From assembly GCA_003210285.1 (NCBI GenBank), contig QCVS01000002.1, positions 89,591 through 153,590 of the forward strand: DNA of 64,000 bases. Direction: 5' to 3'. This stretch comes from Prochlorococcus sp. AG-686-J21. GTDB taxonomy: Bacteria > Cyanobacteriota > Cyanobacteriia > PCC-6307 > Cyanobiaceae. The notes beneath the pieces are model-generated. The model saw nothing but the letters and a program-made list of their open reading frames with translations. It made no database searches and was not told where the DNA came from. The position numbers and the translations under genes were made by a program. Shown here one piece after another: positions 27,988 through 38,763 of this stretch; position 1 is the first letter of the stretch; each line of letters opens with the position of its first letter.

Positions 27988-28709
27988 AGGATAAACAAAA
28001 AGGGGAAAAAAGAAGATTTTTTCTGTTAATTACCTTTTTATTCTTTTCAAGTTATGCAACCTCTAAAACTTTAAAGAAAGTTAATTACCAAGACATTTCT
28101 ATTGTTGGTAGCGAATTATTTTCAATCGACGATATAGTTGCTAACTCATCTCTAAATTTTCCGACTCCATTGATATTTGTCAAAACCACATACATAGAAA
28201 AAGAATTAAAAAAAAATTTATCTTTAAAGAACGTTTCTGTTTTCAGGCAAATATTCCCTTTTGGTTTAAAAATTCTAATTAAAACAAGAACTCCAATAGC
28301 TTACGGCGAGAGAATTTTAAAAGGAGAAAAAATAACTGGTTTTATAGATGAAGATGGTTTTTTTATAAATGAAAAATATTCAGATCAAGTAAATTTGAAA
28401 AAATTATCTAGTAAAATTTTTGGATGGAAAGAAAATTTTAGAGAGACATTATCAAAAATTTTGGATTACCAAAAGTATAGCGATGTTGAATTCATTACAA
28501 TGGCCTTCTCGCCAAATGGTTTTTTAACTTTAGAGGAAAAAAGTTTGAAAACAATATTGCTAGGATTTAATCCAAAAATAATAGAAATTCAATTACAAGT
28601 AATCAATGATATTAAAAAACAAATAAAGGAAAATAATATTTTAGAAAAAATAGATAATATCGATATAACTGACCCCAACAATCCAAAAATTAAAGTGTTC
28701 AAACCCTAA
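27984..28709 (+). CDS. ftsQ: Cell division protein FtsQ (POTRA domain)
   Basis: 241 residues from a GTG start that overlaps the upstream stop. A basic N-terminus (KDKQKGEKRRFF) precedes a single membrane span (FLLITFLFFSSYATS, about 12-27), then a POTRA/FtsQ-type domain (YQDISIVGSELFSIDDIV, KNVSVFRQIFPFGLKILIK, RTPIAYG) and a beta domain. FtsQ links early and late division proteins in the periplasm. The cytoplasmic N-terminal part is very short compared with E. coli FtsQ, as in other cyanobacteria. ftsZ follows after 177 bases. Confidence 0.88.
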   Translation: MKDKQKGEKRRFFLLITFLFFSSYATSKTLKKVNYQDISIVGSELFSIDDIVANSSLNFPTPLIFVKTTYIEKELKKNLSLKNVSVFRQIFPFGLKILIKTRTPIAYGERILKGEKITGFIDEDGFFINEKYSDQVNLKKLSSKIFGWKENFRETLSKILDYQKYSDVEFITMAFSPNGFLTLEEKSLKTILLGFNPKIIEIQLQVINDIKKQIKENNILEKIDNIDITDPNNPKIKVFKP

Positions 28710-28886
28710 TAATTGGAAACAAATTTCATAAAAGTTTTTTTGATCAGTTCAGTGTCAGAAAGGGTTTAGACAAAATGCTCAATTTTTTGAGAAGTTAATA
28801 ATTGAGGACTTTCTTCAAAAAATTCCTACATATCAGCTTAGTGAGTTCATAATGCACCCAATACTAGTATTTGATTTTATTTAGAG

Positions 28887-30002
28887 ATGAGCTTCGGAAA
28901 CAATCCAAACTTAGATCAATCAAAAGGCATCCTTCCAAGTCAAAGTGCCAAAATTGAAGTAATCGGTGTAGGGGGTGGTGGAAGTAATGCTGTTAACAGG
29001 ATGATTGATAGCGATCTTGAAGGCGTTTCATTCAGAGTTCTTAACACTGATGCCCAAGCCTTACTACAGTCCTCTGCAGAACGTAGAGTTCAATTAGGTC
29101 AGAATTTAACCAGAGGACTCGGAGCTGGAGGAAATCCAAGTATCGGTCAAAAGGCTGCAGAAGAATCTAGAGATGAGCTTCAACAATCACTAGAGGGATC
29201 CGACTTAGTTTTCATAGCAGCAGGAATGGGTGGAGGTACTGGCACAGGAGCAGCTCCGGTTGTTGCTGAAGTAGCAAAGCAAAGCGGAGCATTAACAATT
29301 GGCATAGTAACTAAACCATTTTCTTTTGAAGGTAAAAGAAGAATGCGTCAAGCAGAAGAAGGAATTGCAAGATTGGCAGAAAATGTTGATACTCTTATCG
29401 TCATACCAAATGATCGGTTAAAAGAAGTTTCTTCAGGTGCCTCTATTCAAGAAGCGTTCAGGAATGCAGATGATGTTTTAAGAATGGGAGTTCAAGGTAT
29501 AAGTGAAGTAATTACCCGACCTGGTGAGGTTAATCTTGATTTCGCTGATGTTAGATCAGTCATGACTGAAGCTGGTACAGCGCTTCTTGGTGTGGGTATT
29601 GGATCTGGTCGATCTAGAGCCATAGAGGCTGCTCAAGCTGCTATTAATAGTCCATTACTAGAAGCAGGAAGAATTGACGGAGCAAAAGGTTGCCTTGTAA
29701 ATATCACTGGGGGGAGAGATTTGACTCTTGACGATGTTAACTCAGTTGGAGAAGTTATTAGTGATGTAGTAGATCAGGATGCAAATATAATTGTTGGTCA
29801 AGCGGTTAATGAAGATATGGAAGGTGAGATACAAGTTACCGTTATTGCGACAGGTTTTGATACAAATCAACCATTGAAACAACAAAGAATTAAAAATAGA
29901 TTAACTAATCAATCTTTTTATAATGTTTCCGACAATAAAGACACAGGAGCAAATATTCCAGACTTTTTAAGATTAAGGCAAAATAAAAAAGATATCGAAT
30001 AA
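28887..30002 (+). CDS. ftsZ: Cell division GTPase FtsZ
   Basis: 371 residues. FtsZ polymerises into the division ring. The GTP-binding elements are [21 protein letters not shown], the tubulin signature [18 protein letters not shown] and the catalytic loop region [10 protein letters not shown]. The globular core ends at about residue 325, followed by a short variable linker and a C-terminus [10 protein letters not shown]; the conserved C-terminal peptide common in other bacteria is weak here. The gene has its own 177-base upstream region, consistent with a separate promoter. It is convergent with the SRP RNA gene 14 bases downstream. Confidence 0.98.
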   Translation: MSFGNNPNLDQSKGILPSQSAKIEVIGVGGGGSNAVNRMIDSDLEGVSFRVLNTDAQALLQSSAERRVQLGQNLTRGLGAGGNPSIGQKAAEESRDELQQSLEGSDLVFIAAGMGGGTGTGAAPVVAEVAKQSGALTIGIVTKPFSFEGKRRMRQAEEGIARLAENVDTLIVIPNDRLKEVSSGASIQEAFRNADDVLRMGVQGISEVITRPGEVNLDFADVRSVMTEAGTALLGVGIGSGRSRAIEAAQAAINSPLLEAGRIDGAKGCLVNITGGRDLTLDDVNSVGEVISDVVDQDANIIVGQAVNEDMEGEIQVTVIATGFDTNQPLKQQRIKNRLTNQSFYNVSDNKDTGANIPDFLRLRQNKKDIE

Positions 30003-30016
30003 TCGCTAAAATAAAG

Positions 30017-30112
30017 TGACTCGGTTATCTCGCCTGCCTCAAGCATCCCTTGTGGCTGCTACCTTCCGATCCTGACCAGGTTTGGGCGTTAAAACCGCGA
30101 AAGGCCGAGTCA
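30017..30112 (-). ncRNA. ffs: Signal recognition particle RNA (4.5S, small bacterial type)
   Basis: On the minus strand the segment reads TGACTCGGCC...CCGAGTCA, an 8-bp closing stem with 30105-30112 and 30017-30024 as its two arms. The apical part contains the universally conserved core: CCTGGTCAGGATCGGAAGG followed by TAGCAGCC, i.e. the asymmetric loop and GGAAG-containing tip recognised by Ffh. Length about 96 bases, the small Alu-less bacterial form. A TAGTAT box lies 6 bases before the 5' end as a candidate -10 element. It is antisense to the region between ftsZ and panB. Confidence 0.95.
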
Positions 30113-30156
30113 AAAATATACTAGCAATTTTTGATAAAAAAAGATACATATCTCTT

Positions 30157-30930
30157 ATGTTGCCATCAGAACTAGTTAAATATAAAAAAAATTCTCAAAA
30201 GATTATTGCATTAACTGCATGGGATTCTATTTCAGGTTCTCTAGCTGAGCAATCAGGAGCAGATATTGTTCTAGTGGGGGACTCTTTAGCAATGGTGTGT
30301 TTAGGATACAAATCCACCTTGCCTGTTACTTTAGAAAATATGATTCATCACACAAATGCAGTTTCTAGAGGATTCAGCAAAGAAATAGAAGAACAGTCTT
30401 TATTGGTATGTGATATGCCTTTTCTTACTTATCAATGCGGAGAAAACAAGGCAATGGAATATGCTGGAAAAATAATTAAGAACACCTATGCAAAGGCAGT
30501 AAAAGTTGAGGGTGCTGATCCAGAGGTACAAAATGTTATTTCAAGACTAATAAGGATGGGGATTCCTGTCATGGGACATATAGGGCTTACTCCACAGAGC
30601 TATTTGAATCTAGGATTTAAACAACAAGGGAACAATTCAGAAAGTCACGAAAAAATCAAAAGAGATGCTTTATCACTAGAAAAACTAGGATGTTTTTCTA
30701 TAGTTTTAGAACATATTCCAGAATTACTTGCCAAAGAAATTCAAATCGAATTAAAAATACCAACAATAGGTATTGGTGCAGGAAAATTTTGTGATGGACA
30801 AGTAAGAGTTACTGCTGATTTATTAGGGCTAAGTGATAAGCAACCTCCATTTTGTAAACCAATTATTGATGGGAAAAAGTTTTTTGGTGAAAAATTAAAA
30901 GAATGGGTAGCGTCTGAAAGGCTCAGTTAA
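30157..30930 (+). CDS. panB: 3-methyl-2-oxobutanoate hydroxymethyltransferase
   Basis: 257 residues from the ATG at 30157. A longer frame begins at a TTG inside the SRP RNA gene and is rejected. PanB makes ketopantoate, the first step of pantothenate (coenzyme A) synthesis. Family motifs: IIALTAWDSISGSLAEQSG, DIVLVGDSLAMVCLGY (metal-binding Asp), DMPFLTY, AVKVEGAD, VMGHIGLTPQS and PTIGIGAGKFCDGQVRV. The 5' end lies 45 bases from the ffs 5' end, so the two genes share a divergent promoter region. The stop overlaps the convergent hemW by 8 bases. Confidence 0.95.
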   Translation: MLPSELVKYKKNSQKIIALTAWDSISGSLAEQSGADIVLVGDSLAMVCLGYKSTLPVTLENMIHHTNAVSRGFSKEIEEQSLLVCDMPFLTYQCGENKAMEYAGKIIKNTYAKAVKVEGADPEVQNVISRLIRMGIPVMGHIGLTPQSYLNLGFKQQGNNSESHEKIKRDALSLEKLGCFSIVLEHIPELLAKEIQIELKIPTIGIGAGKFCDGQVRVTADLLGLSDKQPPFCKPIIDGKKFFGEKLKEWVASERLS

Positions 30931-32146
30931 CTTTTTCCCACCACCTAAACATCGAAACAAGAATTTGATTGCTTAATTCCATCCCTTTTGGATCACTCAA
31001 AAAAAATCTGTTTCCTCTTTTAATCAAAAGGCCAGTTTCTTGGAAGGGTTCCCATTCTTTTAATAACTTTGTTAAAGCTTTTTTGGACTTTTTATTATCC
31101 CAATTTTGTTCATCTACTAACTCATAAATATTGATTCCTTCTTTAAGTCTGATTCCTAACATGATTTTCTCATCCAATTCTTTATAAATATTTTCTTGGT
31201 TAACGAGTGAATGTTCTAATTTGATTTCGCATTGCTTAGTTACCCATTTTTTATAATCTTTACTAATTCTTGGCCTTGTAAAATTCTCCCCCCATGGAGA
31301 ACTAGTCGATCCTTGACCAAAACTCCACCATCCATGACCCTTCCAATAAACTCTATTATGTCTTGATTGATGTCCAGGAAGAGAATAATTGGAAATTTCA
31401 TATCTTGTATAACCTGACGTTTTTAAAATAAAACTTGTTAGTTCACTATTTTTAAAAGCCTCATCATCATCCGGTAATGATAGTTTACCTAAATCAACTA
31501 ATTTCTTAAAAACAGTTCCATTCTCAATACTTAAATCGTAAATTGATATGTGTGGAGGACAGAACTTTAAAGATAGTTTTAAGTCTTCTTGCCATTTTTT
31601 AAAATTACATTTTGGTAAATTTTGAATTAAATCCAAACTCCAACTTTTTATAAAACCATGATCATATGCTTTCTTTAACCAAAAACAAGATTTTTCTACA
31701 TCTTTACTGCCATGTCTTCTTCCTGCCTGTTCTAGAACCTGATTATTAAAACTTTGAACACCAAGACTAAATCTATTTATCCCAGCCTTTATAAAGCCAT
31801 ATAGATCATCTTCATTAAAACTAGCTGGGTCGACCTCCATTGTAATTTCAGAACCATAATCAATTCCGTAACTCTCCTTAAAAAGATTTATTAAATCTTT
31901 AATCTGCAAGGGATTTAAAATTGAAGGAGTTCCTCCACCGATATAAATTGTTGAAAGAGGAGATTTATGTTTGATTGATAATATTTCTTTATTTAAATAG
32001 GTCAAATATTCTTTTACGGTTTTACTCCCATATCCCTCCAAACTTTCAATTTTATTGCCTAAAGGTATAACTGCAAAATCACAATAGAAACATCTTCTGT
32101 GGCAAAAAGGTATGTGTACGTAAGCACTTCTTGGAAACTTATTCAT
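30923..32146 (-). CDS. hemW: HemW-like radical SAM protein
   Basis: 407 residues. The N-terminus has the HemN/HemW radical-SAM signature YVHIPFCHRRCFYCDF with cluster cysteines Cys15, Cys19 and Cys22, then TIYIGGGTPSIL and MEVDPASF. The absence of the fourth cysteine found in true HemN (CxxxCxxCxC) and the overall layout point to HemW, which is a haem chaperone rather than a coproporphyrinogen dehydrogenase. The C-terminal winged domain (IMLGIRLKEGINIYEL) is present. Overlaps panB by 8 bases tail-to-tail; divergent from the PIN/TRAM gene with 98 bases between. Confidence 0.92.
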   Translation of the reverse strand: MNKFPRSAYVHIPFCHRRCFYCDFAVIPLGNKIESLEGYGSKTVKEYLTYLNKEILSIKHKSPLSTIYIGGGTPSILNPLQIKDLINLFKESYGIDYGSEITMEVDPASFNEDDLYGFIKAGINRFSLGVQSFNNQVLEQAGRRHGSKDVEKSCFWLKKAYDHGFIKSWSLDLIQNLPKCNFKKWQEDLKLSLKFCPPHISIYDLSIENGTVFKKLVDLGKLSLPDDDEAFKNSELTSFILKTSGYTRYEISNYSLPGHQSRHNRVYWKGHGWWSFGQGSTSSPWGENFTRPRISKDYKKWVTKQCEIKLEHSLVNQENIYKELDEKIMLGIRLKEGINIYELVDEQNWDNKKSKKALTKLLKEWEPFQETGLLIKRGNRFFLSDPKGMELSNQILVSMFRWWEKVN

Positions 32147-32244
32147 AATACAAATAAAATATTAAGCTTTAAAAAAAACCATATAGGATTATAAAAAATA
32201 AAATCTTTATTTACTCAATTAATAAACCCTAGTAGATTATATGT

Positions 32245-33354
32245 ATGACGGATATCTTAGTACTAATTTTATTTGTATTGTCTGGAGCGGCATCAGGATG
32301 GCTTGGGGTTGATCTTCTACCAATAGACGTACTTAAGCAGGTCTCAAATGTAGAAGGTTTTAGAGTTGTACTTGCGATAATAGGATTTTTTATTGGACTA
32401 GCAGCAGGTTTTGTCTTTTTACAGCTAAGAAAGACATTCCTTGATCAAATACGCACAATGCCTACAGATTTACTAATTAGTAGAGCGGTAGGTTTGATTT
32501 TAGGATTACTTGTTGCGAATCTACTACTTGCTCCAATATTGTTGATTCCATTTCCAAGGGAAGTATTTTTTGCAAAACCTTTATCAGCCATTCTTAGTAA
32601 TTTTTTCTTTGGGGCACTTGGCTATAAATTAGCTGATACTCACGGCAGGACACTGCTAAGACTATTCAACCCGACTAATACTGACGCTTATTTAGTAAAC
32701 GAAGGAATAATTCCAGCAGCAAGCCCAAAAATTCTTGATACTAGTGTAATTATTGATGGAAGGATAAATGGTTTATTAAGCTGTGGATTACTTGAGGGTC
32801 AATTAATTGTGGCTCAAAGTGTGATTGATGAGCTACAAACTTTAGCTGACTCTAGTAGTAATGAAAAAAGAGGGAAAGGAAGAAGAGGTCTTAAATTATT
32901 GAAAGAGTTAAGAGAACTCTATGGAAGGAGACTTGTAATAAATCCAACTAAGTATGAGGGTAATGGGGTAGATGAAAAACTTCTAAGAATTACTGAGGAT
33001 ATGGCAGGTACTTTAATTACGGCAGATTATAATCTCTCTCAGATTGCAGAAGTCAAAGAATTAAAAGTTATGAATTTGAGCGATTTAGTTATAGCTTTAA
33101 GGCCAGAAGTACAACCTGGAGAATCACTTAATATAAAAATAGTCAGAGAGGGGAAAGAAAAATTGCAAGGAATTGGATATTTGGACGATGGGACAATGGT
33201 TGTAATTGATGATGCAAAGAATTTTGTTGGTGAAAGATTAGACATAGTTATTACTGGTGCATTGCAAACTCCCACTGGAAGAATGGTCTTTGGAAAATTG
33301 ATAAATAATCCTGAGTCAAACAAATCTTTTAAATCTCCAGCGACACAGGGCTAA
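32245..33354 (+). CDS. PIN/TRAM domain integral membrane protein (YacL-like)
   Basis: 369 residues. Four N-terminal membrane segments (about residues 1-125, for example AIIGFFIGLAAGFVFLQL and AVGLILGLLVANLLLAPILL) are followed by a PIN nuclease domain starting PKILDTSVIIDGRI (first acidic residue of the active site) with further acidic positions in IDELQ and ITADYNL, and a C-terminal TRAM RNA-binding domain (LNIKIVREGKEKLQGIGYLD). This is the YacL/PilT-like architecture conserved in Gram-positives and cyanobacteria; an RNase role is inferred from the domains. It is followed by clpR 40 bases later. Confidence 0.9.
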   Translation: MTDILVLILFVLSGAASGWLGVDLLPIDVLKQVSNVEGFRVVLAIIGFFIGLAAGFVFLQLRKTFLDQIRTMPTDLLISRAVGLILGLLVANLLLAPILLIPFPREVFFAKPLSAILSNFFFGALGYKLADTHGRTLLRLFNPTNTDAYLVNEGIIPAASPKILDTSVIIDGRINGLLSCGLLEGQLIVAQSVIDELQTLADSSSNEKRGKGRRGLKLLKELRELYGRRLVINPTKYEGNGVDEKLLRITEDMAGTLITADYNLSQIAEVKELKVMNLSDLVIALRPEVQPGESLNIKIVREGKEKLQGIGYLDDGTMVVIDDAKNFVGERLDIVITGALQTPTGRMVFGKLINNPESNKSFKSPATQG

Positions 33355-33394
33355 ATCTAGCTAGAATCAAAACAATATTAATTTTGTGGAACAT

Positions 33395-34057
33395 ATGACT
33401 GTATCTGCTCCTTATTACGGCGAGAATACCGCTATGAGGACTCCGCCACCAGATTTACCTTCACTTCTGCTAAAGGAGAGAATTGTGTACCTCGGATTGC
33501 CTTTATTTTCAGACGATGACGCTAAAAGACAATTAGGAATGGATGTTACCGAGCTCATTATTGCTCAACTCCTTTATCTAGAATTTGATGATCCAGATAA
33601 ACCTATTTATTTTTATATAAATTCAACAGGTACTAGTTGGTATACAGGAGATGCGGTGGGTTTTGAAACAGAAGCTTTTGCTATTTGCGATACCATTAAT
33701 TACATTAAACCACCTATACATACAATTTGTATTGGACAAGCAATGGGTACAGCGGCAGTCATCTTATCTTCAGGGACAAAAGGTCATAGAGCAGCTCTTC
33801 CTCATGCTTCTATTGTCCTTCATCAACCAATTAGCGGTGCTAGAGGGCAAGCCACTGATATCCAAATAAGGGCAGAAGAGGTCTTAAAAAACAAAAAATC
33901 AATGCTTGAAATTTTATCACGCAACACTGGTAAAAGTATTGAAGAGCTTTCGAAAGACTCTGACAGGATGAGTTATCTTAATCCTCAAGAAGCTTTAGAT
34001 TATGGAGTAATTGATAGAATACTAACAAGCCAAAAAGATTTGCCAAATAACATTTAA
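33395..34057 (+). CDS. clpR: ClpR, inactive ClpP paralogue
   Basis: 220 residues from the ATG at 33395 (a GTG at 33386 is also possible). The fold is ClpP, but the segment holding the catalytic serine (GLAASMGAF in ClpP) reads CIGQAMGTAAVIL here, so the nucleophile is missing, as is characteristic of ClpR of cyanobacteria and plastids. The histidine position remains in LPHASIVLHQP. ClpR mixes with ClpP3 subunits to build a heteromeric Clp core of reduced catalytic number. It is directly followed by the active clpP after 32 bases, so the two are made together. Confidence 0.95.
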   Translation: MTVSAPYYGENTAMRTPPPDLPSLLLKERIVYLGLPLFSDDDAKRQLGMDVTELIIAQLLYLEFDDPDKPIYFYINSTGTSWYTGDAVGFETEAFAICDTINYIKPPIHTICIGQAMGTAAVILSSGTKGHRAALPHASIVLHQPISGARGQATDIQIRAEEVLKNKKSMLEILSRNTGKSIEELSKDSDRMSYLNPQEALDYGVIDRILTSQKDLPNNI

Positions 34058-34089
34058 TTCTTACTTTTAACTAACTACTTATTACAATT

Positions 34090-34695
34090 ATGCCAATAGG
34101 AACTCCAAGCGTGCCTTATAGACTTCCAGGAAGTCAATACGAAAGATGGGTGGACATTTACACAAGATTAGGTGTTGAGAGGATTTTATTCCTCGGACAA
34201 GAAGTTAATGATGGAATTGCTAACAGCTTAGTTGCTCAAATGCTCTACCTCGATTCTGATGACAATACAAAACCTATTTATCTTTATATAAATAGTCCTG
34301 GAGGATCAGTTACTGCCGGTTTGGCAATATATGACACTATCAAATACGTTAAGAGTGATGTGGTCACTATATGCGTAGGTCTTGCAGCCTCAATGGGAGC
34401 ATTTTTATTGGGAGCTGGTACTAAAGGTAAAAGGGTTGCTCTTCCTCATAGTCGAATTATGATTCATCAACCACTAGGGGGGACTTCACAACGTCAGGCT
34501 AGTGATATTGAAATAGAAGCTAAAGAAATACTGAGAATTAAAGATATGTTGAACCACTCTATGGCTGATATGACAGGCCAATCATTTGAAAAAATAGAGA
34601 AAGATACTGACAGAGATTATTTTCTAAGTGCTGAAGAAGCTAGAAACTATGGACTAATTGACAGAGTAATTTCACATCCAAGCGAGGCCAGATAG
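34090..34695 (+). CDS. clpP: ATP-dependent Clp protease proteolytic subunit
   Basis: 201 residues with the complete catalytic triad elements: [11 protein letters not shown] with Ser101, [11 protein letters not shown] with His126, and the downstream Asp in the [16 protein letters not shown] segment. It degrades proteins unfolded by a Clp ATPase (ClpC in cyanobacteria). Its pairing with clpR upstream identifies it as the ClpP3 type that forms the ClpP3/R core. ilvC follows after a 116-base spacer. Confidence 0.96.
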   Translation: MPIGTPSVPYRLPGSQYERWVDIYTRLGVERILFLGQEVNDGIANSLVAQMLYLDSDDNTKPIYLYINSPGGSVTAGLAIYDTIKYVKSDVVTICVGLAASMGAFLLGAGTKGKRVALPHSRIMIHQPLGGTSQRQASDIEIEAKEILRIKDMLNHSMADMTGQSFEKIEKDTDRDYFLSAEEARNYGLIDRVISHPSEAR

Positions 34696-34784
34696 GTCTA
34701 ATTATCTAAAATTAATATTTGAATATAAATTTTTAAATGAGCAATTATATGGTTTATTTACACGTTTAATGCCTAAAATATTAA

Positions 34785-36802
<2,018 letters not shown>

Positions 36803-36859
36803 AATCTAATTCAATGAAATTTGTTTTAAGTCACTATTATTATTAAAAATACATTTTTC

Positions 36860-37126
36860 ATGAAAGAAGAAAATCCTCCAATAGAGAATTCGGATAATAA
36901 TCCTATTAAGAATCCAAATGAAGATTTAAATAATACATCTACTGATAGTGAATATTCAAAGTGGGTTGATAACAAAGGGGATGAAGTAAAAAATGTTTTT
37001 GGATTTAATAGTAGTGCTGAACTTGTTAATGGCAGAGCAGCTATGATCGGTTTTTTAATGCTCTTATTAACCGAATTAGTTTTTAAAGGGAGACCTGTTA
37101 CTTCCTCAATATTTGGGATAAATTGA
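36860..37126 (+). CDS. hli: High-light-inducible protein (Hli) with long N-terminal tail
   Basis: 88 residues. The C-terminal 40 residues hold the single chlorophyll-binding helix of the Hli/SCP family, with FGFNSSAELVNGRAAMIGFL matching the ExxNGRxAMxGF consensus (the Glu that ligates chlorophyll is here in the AELVNGR context). Hli proteins bind chlorophyll and carotenoid in the thylakoid and protect photosystem assembly during stress. The 45-residue polar, Asn/Glu-rich N-terminal extension is unusually long. Followed 2 bases later by a 70-residue membrane protein. Confidence 0.88.
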   Translation: MKEENPPIENSDNNPIKNPNEDLNNTSTDSEYSKWVDNKGDEVKNVFGFNSSAELVNGRAAMIGFLMLLLTELVFKGRPVTSSIFGIN

Positions 37127-37128
37127 AA

Positions 37129-37341
37129 ATGGAAGAAAAAAAATCTAATCCGCTAAAAATTTTCCTATATATTTCAGCTTGGGTAATAATTTGGGGAACA
37201 TTTGGTTCCTTTATAGATTTCCCTCTTTATAAAAATAATATTTATCTAGAGGGGAGCATATATCAATATCTTACTTTTACAATTACAGCAATCATATCAA
37301 TTTTAAGTGCAAAATTCTTTTATAAAAAAATCAAGCTATAA
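37129..37341 (+). CDS. Small two-span membrane protein, unknown
   Basis: 70 residues from the ATG at 37129; an overlapping TTG at 37123 (sharing bases with the hli stop) would add two residues. Two hydrophobic segments are visible: IFLYISAWVIIWGTFGSFI and YLTFTITAIISILSAKFF, separated by a short loop with DFPLYKNNIYLEG. The C-terminus is basic (YKKIKL). Tight spacing after hli suggests co-expression under high light or stress, and possibly a thylakoid location; no family is recognised. Its last 6 bases overlap a minus-strand gene. Confidence 0.7.
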   Translation: MEEKKSNPLKIFLYISAWVIIWGTFGSFIDFPLYKNNIYLEGSIYQYLTFTITAIISILSAKFFYKKIKL

Positions 37342-37593
37342 AAACTTATACCTATATTTTTTGATAATTTTTGCTGGATCTGAATTATCTTGAGTCTCAT
37401 AGAGGATCCATTGATGAGTTTCAGTATCATGATCACAGCCAAAACTACCTGATTGGTCAGATAAATTAGAAAGGTATGAATGACATGACTGATCGGCCTC
37501 GAAAGCTGAATCATAACCTGTTAAAAAGTATATTAAAAATCCAACGAGTATAACCGAAAGAACTACTTGAAAAAATAAGCTAACTATCTTCAT
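37336..37593 (-). CDS. Small membrane-anchored protein with two cysteines, unknown
   Basis: 85 residues. I chose the ATG at 37593 because it is preceded by GAGAGGAAATTC, a good Shine-Dalgarno match at the right distance, and because it begins exactly with the membrane anchor (MKIVSLFFQVVLSVILVGFL). An upstream ATG (37623) would add ten residues. The rest is polar with Cys in QSCHSYLSNL and SFGCDHDTETHQW, so a disulfide on the outer face is possible. No family recognised. It is tail-to-tail with the small gene on the plus strand (6-base overlap). Confidence 0.7.
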   Translation of the reverse strand: MKIVSLFFQVVLSVILVGFLIYFLTGYDSAFEADQSCHSYLSNLSDQSGSFGCDHDTETHQWILYETQDNSDPAKIIKKYRYKFL

Positions 37594-37652
37594 GAATTTC
37601 CTCTCAAAATTTAAATATATCACTTCTAAAAATCTTTCGATAAAAAATTAAG

Positions 37653-37898
37653 CTATCGCCCAACATTAAAGATGAAATCATGGAATCCTTGATTATTAAG
37701 ATATAAAATAACCAAAAGTACTAAAAGAATATTTAAAGCTAATACAATTGAACCAAATATATTTATCTGTTTTTTTCCTGGTAAGGTATAAGTAAATTTT
37801 TTTCCTTTAAGAAAAGCAGCTAACCCTTTTTTCTCTTTCTTAAATTCCTTAATAGGTTTATCATTTTTAAATTCACTTTCAGAAAAACCTTTAACCAT
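37653..37898 (-). CDS. Small single-span protein with lysine-rich N-terminus, unknown
   Basis: 81 residues from an ATG. The first 45 residues are strongly charged (EFKKEKKGLAAFLKGKKF), followed by one membrane helix (IFGSIVLALNILLVLLVILYL) and a short C-terminus NNQGFHDFIFNVGR. This layout suggests a cytoplasmic basic domain anchored in a membrane. I do not recognise the family. It sits between two other small minus-strand genes at about 55-60 base spacing. Confidence 0.65.
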   Translation of the reverse strand: MVKGFSESEFKNDKPIKEFKKEKKGLAAFLKGKKFTYTLPGKKQINIFGSIVLALNILLVLLVILYLNNQGFHDFIFNVGR

Positions 37899-37952
37899 TT
37901 CAACCTACATAACAAATCAATAATATTCTAAATTTGAAAATTTCTTCAAGAA

Positions 37953-38282
37953 TTAACAATTTTTAATCACATATGGAAGCATTATTCCATTTTTATTTTT
38001 CTTTAACTTTTTAAAGTAATAAGCTTCAATAAGTTCTGTCTGTAACCCCAAAATACTTGCCTGACATTTATATCTATTTTGCTCAGACTCGACTAACTGC
38101 AATTTCTCAATTTCCAAAAATAAGTTACTACATACTTTATCTTGCAAATCTTTAAAGCATTCATTTGCTTTTCTTAAAATTTCCGATTTAGTTGGTAATT
38201 GTTCCGCAACAATAGGATTTAATAATAAAACAAACACAGGAAGTGAGAAACTCATGAATTTCTTATAACTAAAAGAAGTCAA
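37953..38282 (-). CDS. Small secreted protein with four cysteines, unknown
   Basis: 109 residues from a TTG at 38282. Residues 1-26 form a signal peptide with a basic n-region (SFSYKKF), a hydrophobic core (SLPVFVLLLNPIV) and a likely cut after VA; an ATG at 38255 would remove the basic part. The mature protein is helical and carries Cys42, Cys51, Cys73 and Cys109, enough for two disulfide bridges, so an exported periplasmic or lumenal location is likely. No family recognised. Lies downstream of hupB, separated by the hupB terminator. Confidence 0.65.
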   Translation of the reverse strand: MTSFSYKKFMSFSLPVFVLLLNPIVAEQLPTKSEILRKANECFKDLQDKVCSNLFLEIEKLQLVESEQNRYKCQASILGLQTELIEAYYFKKLKKNKNGIMLPYVIKNC

Positions 38283-38353
38283 AAAGTAAAAATCCTCCTA
38301 ATAAAATCATGTTAAAAATAATATTGAAAAATAATCAATCCTTTTTTCTTTAT

Positions 38354-38380
38354 AAAAAAAGGTGCTCAAAAAGAACACCT
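38354..38380 (-). terminator. Rho-independent terminator of hupB
   Basis: On the minus strand, AGGTGTTCTTTTTGAGCACCT (38380-38360) folds into a hairpin with one mismatch and is immediately followed by a run of T (38360-38354). It begins 31 bases after the hupB stop. This is one of the few classical intrinsic terminators in the window. Confidence 0.85.
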
Positions 38381-38410
38381 AAATTAAGGAAAAATTAAGC
38401 TATTAAAATA

Positions 38411-38686
38411 TTAGCCTTGAACTCTATCCTTAAAGAGTTTTCCTGCTGAAAATGTAGGAACTCTTTTAGCGGGAATCGCAATTTTTTCCCCTGTTTTAGG
38501 GTTTAAGCCCTGTCTAGCAGAACGGTCCCTTGGTTCAAAAGAACCAAATCCTAGTATGGAGACTTTTTTGCCTTCCACTACTGAATCAACAATCGTTTCA
38601 ATAGCTGCATCGACAACTAAAGATACATCTGTTTTTGTGAGCTCAGTACGAGCAGCTACAAGATTTACTAAATCAGCTTTGTTCAT
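38411..38686 (-). CDS. hupB: HU family DNA-binding protein
   Basis: 91 residues, the normal HU length. It starts MNKADLVNLVAARTELTKTD and contains the DNA-binding arm SARQGLNPKTGEKIAIPAKR followed by VPTFSAGKLFKDRV. HU bends and packages DNA as a dimer. The gene is monocistronic, with its own terminator just downstream and a 575-base upstream region, which fits a highly expressed gene. Confidence 0.97.
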   Translation of the reverse strand: MNKADLVNLVAARTELTKTDVSLVVDAAIETIVDSVVEGKKVSILGFGSFEPRDRSARQGLNPKTGEKIAIPAKRVPTFSAGKLFKDRVQG

Positions 38687-38763
38687 TGAATTGTTTATAT
38701 AGCAGAGATTTGAAAGACAAGAGTTTTAAAATCAAGTCTAATTACCTCGAACTTGCATATCAT

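Noticed and set aside
28852..28884. Ten-codon reading frame ([10 protein letters not shown]) ending two bases before the ftsZ ATG
   Set aside because: No ribosome-binding site and no other support; likely chance in AT-rich DNA.
30082..30156. Longer panB starting at a TTG
   Set aside because: The extra codons lie within and just after the SRP RNA gene on the other strand; the PanB family begins at the ATG 30157.
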